Part shown: positions 34,109 to 42,774 of the stretch, in pieces
How positions within the stretch are numbered: position 1 is the first letter of the stretch
Layout of the letters: the number at the start of each line of letters is the position of its first letter
NCBI RefSeq assembly: GCF_001748225.1
Contig: NZ_BDFE01000003.1
Location: 1-45,243, forward strand
Origin: Desulfoplanes formicivorans
GTDB lineage: Bacteria > Desulfobacterota > Desulfovibrionia > Desulfovibrionales > Desulfomicrobiaceae
DNA: 45,243 nucleotides
Direction: 5' to 3'
Translations under genes and position numbers: made by a program
The notes under the pieces: model-generated
What the model saw: only the letters and a program-made list of their open reading frames with translations
What the model was told of the DNA's origin: nothing
Databases searched by the model: none

Positions 34109-35547
34109 TGAGCTCGTTAGCCAAGCATACAAGCATACTCATTATCTGTAGATTTTTGAATTATGTCATACTGTTTGTGACCCCAGTATTTTTAGTAAGA
34201 ATGCTGTCAGTAGCTGAGTATGGAAAATACAGGGAGTTTATTCTATATTCTGGTATTATTGCCAATCTTGCTTCATTTTCTGTCAATAGGAGTTTGCTTT
34301 ACTTTTTGGGGAAGTACAAAAACAATTCGACCTTTGTTGAAAATAGTATTTTAATAAATTTTATTATATCAATAATTGTTGTGTTGGCTCTGGTTGTATT
34401 CAAAGGTTTAATTGAATATAACTCAACGTATGATTTTGTATACCCTTTATGTGTCTATCTTTTTTTCTTGCTCAATTTTGATTTTTGTGAATCTTATTGG
34501 ATAGCAACACAAAAAACAAATTATGTATTATATTATATAGCAGCAAGAAGTTCGTTGAGGTCTGTGGCACTGATAGGAGCTGCATTTTGTTTGAAAAATA
34601 TTATGTATATGATTTACGCATTGGTGTTGGTAGAATTTTTAAAGTTTATTTTTGTCGCAATATATTCATATAGAAAAAAACTCATTAAATTTAAATTCAA
34701 TTTTGGAAATATTAAGGAACAGATAGTTTATACGTTTCCAATGGGGGTTTCAAATTTTATTTTTTATACGAACAAAGAGATTTCAAAATTTTTCATAATT
34801 TATACACTTGGTGTCGAGTACCTAGCATTGTATGCAGTTGGTTCGTATCAGATTCCAGTCATCAATATAGTAAGAAGTAGTATAGCAGATATTGTTTTCC
34901 CTGAAATTTGTTCGAGGATGAATAGTTCCAAGCATAACGGACTGGATTTGTGGAAAAAAACGAATGTATTGTATTGCGCAATAGTTTTTCCTTTTTTTGT
35001 TGTTTTTTATTATTTTTCAGAAGATTTTATTAGAATATTTTTTACTGATAAATATATAGATTCCGTACCTGTTTTTAGGATATACATGTTTTTGATGGTA
35101 AAAGAGTGTTTTGAAACCGGTATACCTTTGCGGTCTATTGGCAAAAATAAATTTTATGTCTTTGCAAATTTTTTTGCACTTATCATCAATATTTTTCTAA
35201 TTTTCATGTTAAAAGATTATATGCGATTTTATGGTCCCGCAATTGCTTATATTGTGTCTGATACATTTATATATTTATTTTTTGGGCTGAAGATATTGAG
35301 TGTTTATCAGATTAAATTGTATGAAATTTTTTATTGGAAAAAAATTTTTAAATTATCGATCGTTAATATAATGGTTTTTCCTGTTTTGTTGGTTGGTGAA
35401 TTTGTTGAGATAAACTATATCGCCAAACCAATTATCTTTTCATCGTTGTTTTTTATAATTTATTTTGCTGTGATTTCAAGATCAAATATTGAAGAGGTAT
35501 GTTTGGTTTTTAATAAATTGTATTCAAAGATAAAGTTTTATTCGTAA
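34108..35547 (+). CDS. Second Wzx-type flippase, 479 residues
   Basis: A polytopic protein with about 12-14 membrane segments, of the MOP/PST type. Characteristic pieces are FVTPVFLVRMLSVAEYGKYREFILYSG at the N-terminus (the YG-Y/FG element of flippases), GVEYLALYAVGSYQIPVINI, and MVKECFETGIPLRSIGKNKFY. It is extremely AT-rich. Coupled to the radical SAM gene by a one-base overlap. The following 197 bases before the next gene are AT-rich and hold nothing I recognise. Which of the two flippases serves the main glycan is unknown. Confidence 0.82.
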   Translation: MSSLAKHTSILIICRFLNYVILFVTPVFLVRMLSVAEYGKYREFILYSGIIANLASFSVNRSLLYFLGKYKNNSTFVENSILINFIISIIVVLALVVFKGLIEYNSTYDFVYPLCVYLFFLLNFDFCESYWIATQKTNYVLYYIAARSSLRSVALIGAAFCLKNIMYMIYALVLVEFLKFIFVAIYSYRKKLIKFKFNFGNIKEQIVYTFPMGVSNFIFYTNKEISKFFIIYTLGVEYLALYAVGSYQIPVINIVRSSIADIVFPEICSRMNSSKHNGLDLWKKTNVLYCAIVFPFFVVFYYFSEDFIRIFFTDKYIDSVPVFRIYMFLMVKECFETGIPLRSIGKNKFYVFANFFALIINIFLIFMLKDYMRFYGPAIAYIVSDTFIYLFFGLKILSVYQIKLYEIFYWKKIFKLSIVNIMVFPVLLVGEFVEINYIAKPIIFSSLFFIIYFAVISRSNIEEVCLVFNKLYSKIKFYS

Positions 35548-35744
35548 TATAAAATAAAATTAGTGTGTAAAATGTTCATCTATAAGGTGATAATTGTCGA
35601 ATGATAATTCTAAACTCATTATTATTTCTCTGATATCAATATGGAGTATGAAGATATATGGCGATGAATGCTTGATTTGGAATTTTAAAGGATTGGGTTT
35701 TTTGAAATAAAATTATTTGTAAATATAAAGATAGGAAACCATTC

Positions 35745-36971
35745 ATGGCGTACGCAAATTTTTTAAGCATATCTTTTTTATTGATATCACTGACCGTAAA
35801 TCTTTCCTTTGTGTATAATCCTTCTTTTATGGGTTCATTGAGTTTAAAAAATCTTTCTCTCTACATAATTATAATACTTTATACTATTCAGGTGACATTC
35901 CAGGGAGACGACAAATCTGAAACTATGAAGAAGGTAAGTAAATATATTATTATTTACATTGTCTACTCATTTGTGATAATGATATATAAGTCATTAATAA
36001 ATAATGATGTTTCAAATTTATTGAATTTGCTAATGAATTTTAAAAGCAGTTTTGATGCTTTTTTGATATATGTTTTGATTGAAAATTTGCATCTAAAAGA
36101 AAGGGATGCAAACTACAGTTTTTATGTGCTTATTTTGTGTTTCTTTCTATTGAACGCAATGACTGTTTTTGATTCTCTTGGCCTGGTAAGTATCGAAGGA
36201 ATCAGTTTTGATACTAAATATGGAAGATCTCAGGGATCTTTTGGTGAATCAAACGTATATGCCTCATATGTTTCATTTTTTATTCCTATAGTTATTGCGG
36301 GATTTTTTATGTCCAAAAATTTATTATGGTCGATTTTTTTGGGGATAAATTTGTTGTTTGGGGCATATTCCATTGTTTTGACAGGATCAAGAACCGCCTT
36401 TCTATCTTCTTTGTTCGCGTTAATTGCTTTTTTTGTTCTTAGCAGGAATAAAATAATGCAAAATAAAAATAAAAATTTATTGCTATTTATAATATTTTTA
36501 GTAATTTCATCAATAGGAATTTATAAAACAATACCAGAGACTACAGTCTCTGGATTAGAAACTAACATTGTTTCCAGATATCAACACTCATCACTTGATG
36601 AGTATAGTTCCGGAAGGTTGGGTTTGTGGAAAAAAGGATTGGAAATATATGTTCAAAATCCTTTGCTTGGTATCAGTGAGGATTTTACCTCATTGGTTGG
36701 ATCTAATACCCATAATACATATCTGGAAGTTTTGATTTCAAAGGGTTTGATTGGATTAATATTTTTTATGCTAATACTTGTTTTTTTGGTAAAAAAAACA
36801 TTATATCTTTTAAGTAGCAAAAAGAACGAATTACTGTATTATGGGTATTTGTCTGGTTTACTATCATTTATGATTTCGATGTTGGCTTTGAATATGTTTT
36901 CGGCGTATTATTTCTTTTTTGTAACCTCTTCAATTGTGTTAAAGGAAAATTTAAAAATAACAGATGATTAA
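35745..36971 (+). CDS. O-antigen polymerase/ligase-like protein (Wzy/WaaL family)
   Basis: A 408-residue membrane protein with about 10-12 hydrophobic segments and one larger periplasmic loop near residues 255-330. The motifs LTGSRTAFLSSLFALIAFF and SNTHNTYLEVLISKGLIGLIFF are those of the Wzy_C/O-antigen ligase family. It would either polymerise repeat units in the periplasm or ligate the finished chain to a lipid core; sequence alone does not separate the two. AGGA precedes the ATG. A terminator-like hairpin overlaps its end, so it may close a transcriptional unit. Confidence 0.85.
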   Translation: MAYANFLSISFLLISLTVNLSFVYNPSFMGSLSLKNLSLYIIIILYTIQVTFQGDDKSETMKKVSKYIIIYIVYSFVIMIYKSLINNDVSNLLNLLMNFKSSFDAFLIYVLIENLHLKERDANYSFYVLILCFFLLNAMTVFDSLGLVSIEGISFDTKYGRSQGSFGESNVYASYVSFFIPIVIAGFFMSKNLLWSIFLGINLLFGAYSIVLTGSRTAFLSSLFALIAFFVLSRNKIMQNKNKNLLLFIIFLVISSIGIYKTIPETTVSGLETNIVSRYQHSSLDEYSSGRLGLWKKGLEIYVQNPLLGISEDFTSLVGSNTHNTYLEVLISKGLIGLIFFMLILVFLVKKTLYLLSSKKNELLYYGYLSGLLSFMISMLALNMFSAYYFFFVTSSIVLKENLKITDD

Positions 36972-36988
36972 CTTATATCTGTTTTTTG
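36959..36988 (+). terminator. Short terminator-like hairpin
   Basis: AACAGAT pairs with ATCTGTT around an 11-base loop that includes the stop codon of the polymerase gene, and a T6 run follows. The stem is only 7 bp and AT-rich, so strength is doubtful. Confidence 0.5.
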
Positions 36989-37045
36989 CTGATCGCTGCG
37001 TAATTATTTTATTTGAATAAGCATATACTGTTGCCAAAAAAAGTT

Positions 37046-38446
37046 ATGTACGTGGGAAATATGAATTATTCTTGTGAGAAAAAAGATCATATGAATACTT
37101 GTAAATTTTCGTATAGACATGAAATGCAAATATTTTTTGTGTTATTTGTTATCGGAATTTTTTACAGAATTTTAACCGCTGATTATATATCGTATGGTGG
37201 AGATGCGATGTATAAGTGGTTTCAAGTTAAAAGATTATTATATGGTTTTGATTTTACGGGATGGGATAAATATTATCCAACATGGAATCAACATACATCG
37301 CGTTGGGCAATAAATGGAGTTACTTATATATTTCAATATGTTTTTGGTACTCACCCTGTTGTCATGTATCTCTGTGTGTTTTTTATGTTCAGTATTTCTT
37401 TAATTTTTTTGTTTTTGATTTCTTTAAGAATAAACGGTGTGTATTTTGCTACGACATCTTGTTTGATTTATATCTTTTTTCCAGTGATGGATGCAATTGG
37501 TTCACAGTTACTGCCTGGAATTTTTTCTATTACGTATATGCTGATCGCTATTTATTTTATGATACTTTATGTTGAGCGTGATAAATTTGCTTTTTTATTT
37601 ATACATATACTTTTTGTCTTTTTGGCATATAGTTCAAAAATTACAAGTGTCTTTTTTATACCGATTTTTATGATTTTCTTATATAAAAAAAAGAAGAAAT
37701 CGCTTCCATTGATGTATGCATTAAGTTTAATCGTTTTGTTTTTTATTGAAGTTACTGCCTTTTATTTTGTTTCTGATGGCAGCCTCGTGCTTGGTAAAAT
37801 GAGCTGTATTATACAAGGACATGGTCGTGGTGGCGATATTGATTTGAACCATATGTTTTCTTTTATGACATTTTTTGAAAGATGGATTAAGCTGCCAATT
37901 TCATGGAAGTTACTCTTTTTTATATCTTTACTGTCATCATTATATATATTGAAAAAATTCAGAAATTCATGGATTTCGTTTATTGCTGTATTATGTTTAT
38001 GTTTTGTTTTTTTTGAAACATTTGCCATTAAAAGTATCAATCCAATCAAAATCGCGGAGCCCATTCGAGTAAGATATTTGTCTGTTATTTTGCCTTTAAT
38101 GATATTAATGGTTAATTATGTATTATGTAATATTTTTCTTTTGCAAAAGTCATTTATTCGTAAAGCTGTTTATGTCTTGTTGATATGTGCAATACCAATT
38201 TTGTATTTTAAAGAGATTCATTTAGTTGATAATAATATATATAAAGTTTATATCGATGAGAAAATAATTAATTCTTCATTTGAAAACAATAAACCAGAGA
38301 TTTTTGAAAACAAGAAAAAGGCTTATAGGTATTTGTATGTTTTTTTGAAAGATAATTATGTTTTTTCAAATTCGAGTGGAGAGCTTTTGATGGTTAAGAA
38401 TAGTTATAATGGTACAAATAATTACTATGAAATTGTTAGAAAATAA
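37046..38446 (+). CDS. Multi-spanning membrane protein, GT39-like glycosyltransferase candidate
   Basis: A protein of about 466 residues with roughly ten to eleven membrane segments and a large C-terminal hydrophilic tail. The first periplasmic loop has YISYGGDAMYKWFQVKRLLYGFDFTGWD, close to the acidic first loop of ArnT/GT39-type enzymes that use lipid-linked sugars. Later HTSRWAINGVTYIFQYVFGTHPVVMY and YSSKITSVFFIPIF fit that family. The start is unclear: ATGs at 37046, 37058 and 37091 are all possible; ATG 37058 has GGGA close upstream. It is very AT-rich. It may add a sugar to the glycan after flipping. Confidence 0.7.
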   Translation: MYVGNMNYSCEKKDHMNTCKFSYRHEMQIFFVLFVIGIFYRILTADYISYGGDAMYKWFQVKRLLYGFDFTGWDKYYPTWNQHTSRWAINGVTYIFQYVFGTHPVVMYLCVFFMFSISLIFLFLISLRINGVYFATTSCLIYIFFPVMDAIGSQLLPGIFSITYMLIAIYFMILYVERDKFAFLFIHILFVFLAYSSKITSVFFIPIFMIFLYKKKKKSLPLMYALSLIVLFFIEVTAFYFVSDGSLVLGKMSCIIQGHGRGGDIDLNHMFSFMTFFERWIKLPISWKLLFFISLLSSLYILKKFRNSWISFIAVLCLCFVFFETFAIKSINPIKIAEPIRVRYLSVILPLMILMVNYVLCNIFLLQKSFIRKAVYVLLICAIPILYFKEIHLVDNNIYKVYIDEKIINSSFENNKPEIFENKKKAYRYLYVFLKDNYVFSNSSGELLMVKNSYNGTNNYYEIVRK

Positions 38447-38486
38447 AATTTTAGTAAATATTAACTTGCAGCAGAAGGGGGCAGTT

Positions 38487-40202
38487 ATGTACAAGATTAT
38501 GGTATGCTCAATTACCTTGGTCTTTTCATGCATGATAAGTTTTGCATTTGCGGACACATACTATGTCAGTAATATTGATGGAGATGATCAGAACTCAGGA
38601 AAATCGCCAGCAACACCATGGAAATCGTTGCAAAAGGTATCTTCTTCCGCTTTTTCTCCCGGGGACAAGATTTTATTGAAAAAAAATCAGGTTTGGTCAG
38701 AGAGTCTTATTGTATCCAGTTCTGGTAGTGACGGGAAACCAATAACTTACGGATCTTATGGTGAGGGGAACAACCCTCTGATAAAACTGACAACAACTTT
38801 CAAGGACTGGACCTTGGAGACGAGTTCTGGCTCTAAAAAAATATGGAAAGGAAGGATCCCAAATAATAAGAATGCTCACTCAGCAGCTTGGAATGGTGCA
38901 CGTTTGCCTGCGTATCTCGGCTATGCAGCATCAGATGTGTGGTGGGAAGCTCCTAAATCCTTAGTGGATATGAAAAACAACTATTACTATTCACCTTTGA
39001 ATAGTGATGTTTTTTACTTTAGAAATGACTCTGGCAATCCAGGTGCAATGGAAATTGCGCATAGAGATGTTGGAATCAAAGTTGATGGTAAACAATATGT
39101 AATAATAGACGGGATTGATGTATTCGGTCCTGGAGGACTTCAGATAGATGTCACTAACTGCAAATATGTGACCGTTAAAAATCTCACTGCAAGTAATAGT
39201 GCTTATCGTGGATGTATGATTAAAGGTAATTCAGAATATTGTGTTTTTGAGAACATGAAGGCTTTTCATCATAGGAGCACAGGAATATATTTAAATCATG
39301 CAGGTGCGAATAATGTTATAAAAAATTGTGAATCATATGCGAATGGCAATCTTCCAACTGATATGGGTGATCAGGGATGTTTTGGTATTGAAAGTTCACC
39401 AAACAATACCATTCAGGATTGTTATGCTCATGATAATGGCCATCCTGGCGTAGAACATATTGATGCGGCTATATCTGTGTATGAGAGTCCTGGATGTTCT
39501 GTAAAACGATGCTTGATCAAGAACTCAGCGGATAAGGCGCTCATGTTTGCAGGGGACACAAGGGATTGTGTGGCTGCATACAACGTGATTGATGGATGGG
39601 GAGTATATGGTGACTCCATCACTGCCTGGCCCAGTGTTGACGGGTTAAGGCTCGGGGGTGGGGAGTCATCTGCGCGAATTTTTAATACCAAAATTATCAA
39701 TAACCTGTTCATAAATGGTGGCAAAACCATCAAGGCTGGTTATGCGGCGCTTCGCATTCAGTACCGTGAGAATGCGGGAACGATCGTTGCAAACAATATT
39801 TTTTATAATAATAGCGGAAATTTGGAAGTTAACGCTCAATCCAAGGATGGCTTTTCCAATTGGAAATTTTCCAACAATGTATATTACAGGGGGTCGGGAG
39901 CAACCATTTCCTGGGCAGGAAAATCCTACGATTTCAATCGTATTGTTGGAAAGTCTCCAGGATATTTTACGTATGATCAAGGGCAAGGTGAAGGATCTAT
40001 CATGGGCGATCCCAAGCTTGTATCCAATAAAATGGATCTTTTGTCTGATTCGCCCTGCATTGATGCCGGGATTGATGTCGGGGAGTCCTTGGACTTTCAT
40101 GGAAGGCCCGTACCTGTCGGTAGGGGTGTGGATATCGGGCCCTTTGAGTACCAGGGCGGCACCTATATACAACCGCCACAAGGTCTGAAGATTGAAGACT
40201 AA
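38487..40202 (+). CDS. Secreted right-handed parallel beta-helix protein
   Basis: A 571-residue exported protein. It begins with a signal peptide (MYKIMVCSITLVFSCMIS, cleavage near AFADTYYVS). The N-terminal part DGDDQNSGKSPATPWKSLQKV with GDKILLKKNQVW is the usual opening of this family. The central region repeats the right-handed beta-helix pattern (KYVTVKNLTASNSAYRG, YCVFENMKAFHHRSTGIYL, NVIKNCESYANGN, NTIQDCYAHDNGHPGVEH). The end, SPCIDAGIDVGESLDFHGRPVPVGRGVDIGPFEY, closes the helix. Relatives include polysaccharide lyases, hydrolases and epimerases. A catalytic triad cannot be assigned. AAGGGGG precedes ATG 38487; the in-frame start at 38409 would cut across the signal peptide. Confidence 0.86.
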   Translation: MYKIMVCSITLVFSCMISFAFADTYYVSNIDGDDQNSGKSPATPWKSLQKVSSSAFSPGDKILLKKNQVWSESLIVSSSGSDGKPITYGSYGEGNNPLIKLTTTFKDWTLETSSGSKKIWKGRIPNNKNAHSAAWNGARLPAYLGYAASDVWWEAPKSLVDMKNNYYYSPLNSDVFYFRNDSGNPGAMEIAHRDVGIKVDGKQYVIIDGIDVFGPGGLQIDVTNCKYVTVKNLTASNSAYRGCMIKGNSEYCVFENMKAFHHRSTGIYLNHAGANNVIKNCESYANGNLPTDMGDQGCFGIESSPNNTIQDCYAHDNGHPGVEHIDAAISVYESPGCSVKRCLIKNSADKALMFAGDTRDCVAAYNVIDGWGVYGDSITAWPSVDGLRLGGGESSARIFNTKIINNLFINGGKTIKAGYAALRIQYRENAGTIVANNIFYNNSGNLEVNAQSKDGFSNWKFSNNVYYRGSGATISWAGKSYDFNRIVGKSPGYFTYDQGQGEGSIMGDPKLVSNKMDLLSDSPCIDAGIDVGESLDFHGRPVPVGRGVDIGPFEYQGGTYIQPPQGLKIED

Positions 40203-40335
40203 GCAAGGCCACGCATTATGCATCGAACAGATATTCCTGTTGTCGATTCTAATGTGATTGCGTATGCCAATGCCAATTTATACCGAAGATGATTTGTGTT
40301 TTTGTTTTACTCATCTTTAACCATAAGACGACCGC

Positions 40336-41469
40336 ATGAATATATGTCTGCTCGGTTCAAGCTTTTTGCCTCGGATTGGTGGTATGGAATTGGCAATGCA
40401 TCATCTTGCTAATAGTCTTGTAAATTTGGGAAATAATGTAACTATATTTGTTCAAAATATTGATGATAATTTTATTTATCTTCCAAAAAAATATGAAATT
40501 GTGCGATATGGTTTTAATTTTCCTCTATCAGGAAGATCTGGTGCCGATTATTGTTCAGGCATATTTAAATTTTACAATACACTTAAATCAAAAAAAATTG
40601 ATGTTGTTCATTGTCATGATGTTTATGCTGCAGGTAGAATTGCAAGATTTTTTAAATCTAAATTTAATTTTAAACTTGTTATGACCCCGCACGGAGAGGC
40701 CGTTCGGGTAGAACCTGAATTCAATTATGGGTTGCTATTAAATAACAAAGCAAAAAAAATTATTATCAAAAATTTAGATGAAGCAGATTGTGTTACAGCT
40801 ATAAGTAAATCAATTCAAAAAGATGTCGAATTGATATCTCAAAATAAGATTTATTGTGTTCCAAATGGAATTAATGTCAATTTATACAAAACTAATAAAT
40901 CAAAATTCTTACATCAAAAGATCAAAGTAAAACAAGATACAAAAATATTGATTTCAGTTGGAAGAAACCATGCTATAAAAGGGTATGCTTATGGAATAAA
41001 AGCGTTTAGCGCTTTGTTAAAAAAAGGCGTAAGCGATATGGCTTACGTTTTGATTGGTAAAAATACACATACATTGAATCCAATGATAAACGATCTGGGG
41101 TTACAAAAAAAAATTTTTGTAATCCCAGAACAAAATTTTGATGCAATCCGACGTTGCTATCGTTCCGCATGGGCTTTTTTTTCACCTTCCATCAGTGAAG
41201 GACTGAGTTTGGTAAGTCTGGAGGCCATGGCTTCCGGACTACCCTTGGTCATGACAAATGCTTCTGGAAACGAGGATGTTGTTCTGGAAAACGATTGTGG
41301 AATAATAGTTGAAAAAAAAGACTATAATTCGATGGCTAATGGAATTTTTGAGCTATATAATGAAAATAAATTATATAATAAATTTTCAAATAACGCTTTT
41401 GTCAATTCAAAAAAGTATGATTGGGATTTGATTGCAAGTAAATACATCGATGTTTTTAATCGCATATGA
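40336..41469 (+). CDS. Glycosyltransferase family 4 protein
   Basis: A 377-residue GT-B protein. The acceptor domain opens with MNICLLGSSFLPRIGGMELAMHHLANSLVNLG, a common GT4 start. The donor domain shows ISVGRNHAIKGYAYGIKAF, VLIGKNTHTLNPMI, WAFFSPSISEGLSLVSLEAMASGLPLVMTNASGNEDVV and GIIVEKKDYNSMANGI, with the conserved E-x7-E element SEGLSLVSLE. It has a poor ribosome binding site. It follows the beta-helix gene after 133 bases and lies upstream of two more glycosyltransferase genes on the same strand. Confidence 0.92.
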   Translation: MNICLLGSSFLPRIGGMELAMHHLANSLVNLGNNVTIFVQNIDDNFIYLPKKYEIVRYGFNFPLSGRSGADYCSGIFKFYNTLKSKKIDVVHCHDVYAAGRIARFFKSKFNFKLVMTPHGEAVRVEPEFNYGLLLNNKAKKIIIKNLDEADCVTAISKSIQKDVELISQNKIYCVPNGINVNLYKTNKSKFLHQKIKVKQDTKILISVGRNHAIKGYAYGIKAFSALLKKGVSDMAYVLIGKNTHTLNPMINDLGLQKKIFVIPEQNFDAIRRCYRSAWAFFSPSISEGLSLVSLEAMASGLPLVMTNASGNEDVVLENDCGIIVEKKDYNSMANGIFELYNENKLYNKFSNNAFVNSKKYDWDLIASKYIDVFNRI

Positions 41470-41529
41470 TTTTGAGTTGACTTTGTAAGTTGATGATAAT
41501 CTATTGTTTGTAAATAATATAGAAGGTTT

Positions 41530-42645
41530 ATGATAAAAATATGTCTCATATCTTTTAATGCGTTGCCAATTTTGATGAATAATAAAAAATCATCAATGGG
41601 TGGTGCCGAACTTCAATTTGTTTTGCTTGCAAATCATTTGGCTTATCATTCATTTTCAGTTGATTTTATTGTAAATGGAGAAGGACAGGAAACATCCTTT
41701 ATTAAAAACAAAATCAAAATACACAGCCTTTTTTTGAAGTACCTAAAAGGGAAAAAAAAGAACATTTTTTGCGATTGGATAAAACTTTTTTTATGTCTTC
41801 GTAAAATTGATGCTGATATTTACATGATCAAGACCCCAAGACACCTTTTGTTTTTACTGGCCGTGTTCAATTTTTTTTATAACAAAAAAATTGTTTTTGT
41901 CGGGCAGATTGATGAAGACGTTATGCCTTCCAGAGTCTTAGCCAAGGACGGAGTTATCGGTCTGATTTTATACAGATTGGGTTTGACCAATATTTCATTT
42001 ACCATTGCACAAAATTATTGCCAGCTGAAAGGGTTTGTCTGTTCATTCAATCAAAGAAGTGTTTTGGTTAGAAATTATACTTCGTTGAATGAACCTTGTT
42101 GCAGTGCGAAGAAAAAGTATATTCTCTGGGTCGGGAATAACCATGCCAAGAAACATCCTGAACTTTTTATAAAACTAGCTCAAGAGTTGCCTGAATTCCA
42201 TTTTGTCATGATAATGTCGACGACCCCACAAAAGCCACATGACGATGATATTATCGAAATGACTCGTTCAATGACAAATATAAGCTATCTTGGATATATT
42301 CCTTTTTCTTCGATAGGCAGATATTTTTGTGAAGCATCATTGTTTGTTGGAACATCTGATATGGAGGGTTTTCCAAATACATACCTCCAGGCATGGCAAA
42401 CAAAAACACCTGTAGTCAGTTTATATGTTGATCCTGATTGTGTAATAACAACATATAACCTAGGTAAAGTTTCTAAAACATTTGAACAGTTATGTGTCGA
42501 TGTCAAAACAATGATGATAAACAAATCTGAAAGATTACTCATAGGTGATAATTGCTTTGAATATATCGGAAAGTTCCATTCACAACAAATTGTTACTCAA
42601 AAATATATGTCTTTTTTTAACTATCTGATGAAATATGATGACTAA
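41530..42645 (+). CDS. Glycosyltransferase family 4 protein
   Basis: A 371-residue GT-B protein with MIKICLISFNALPIL and GGAELQFVLLANHLAYHSF near the N-terminus. The donor part has KYILWVGNNHAKKHPELFIKLA, HFVMIMSTTPQKPHDDDI, YFCEASLFVGTSDMEGFPNTYLQAWQTKTPVVSLYVDPDC. The region around 25-40 (KKSSMGGAELQ) shows the usual Gly-rich acceptor loop. AGAAGG lies a short distance before the ATG. AT-rich. The next gene is separated by a small element that looks like an insertion-sequence remnant. Confidence 0.88.
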   Translation: MIKICLISFNALPILMNNKKSSMGGAELQFVLLANHLAYHSFSVDFIVNGEGQETSFIKNKIKIHSLFLKYLKGKKKNIFCDWIKLFLCLRKIDADIYMIKTPRHLLFLLAVFNFFYNKKIVFVGQIDEDVMPSRVLAKDGVIGLILYRLGLTNISFTIAQNYCQLKGFVCSFNQRSVLVRNYTSLNEPCCSAKKKYILWVGNNHAKKHPELFIKLAQELPEFHFVMIMSTTPQKPHDDDIIEMTRSMTNISYLGYIPFSSIGRYFCEASLFVGTSDMEGFPNTYLQAWQTKTPVVSLYVDPDCVITTYNLGKVSKTFEQLCVDVKTMMINKSERLLIGDNCFEYIGKFHSQQIVTQKYMSFFNYLMKYDD

Positions 42646-42659
42646 CAAAGCAGCTGCCA

Positions 42660-42750
42660 GGTCCACAAATTTTGGAAAACTAATCACCCTTCGGCTAAAT
42701 ACCGACTTTTCAACTCTGTAGCAGGGTCAAATGTTTTATCTGTGGACACC
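42660..42750. repeat. Imperfect inverted repeat, possible insertion-sequence remnant
   Basis: GGTCCACAAATTTTGGAAAAC at 42660-42680 and GTTTTATCTGTGGACACC at 42733-42750 are imperfect inverted copies with a perfect GTCCACA/TGTGGAC core. The intervening bases (CACCCTTCGGCTAAATACC, GCAGGGTCAAA) are richer in GC than the flanking genes. The ends resemble, from memory, the terminal sequences of IS21-type elements, but no transposase is present. If so, this is a short internally deleted remnant. Confidence 0.35.
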
Positions 42751-42774
42751 GATTTCTAACCGTGAGAAAATAAA

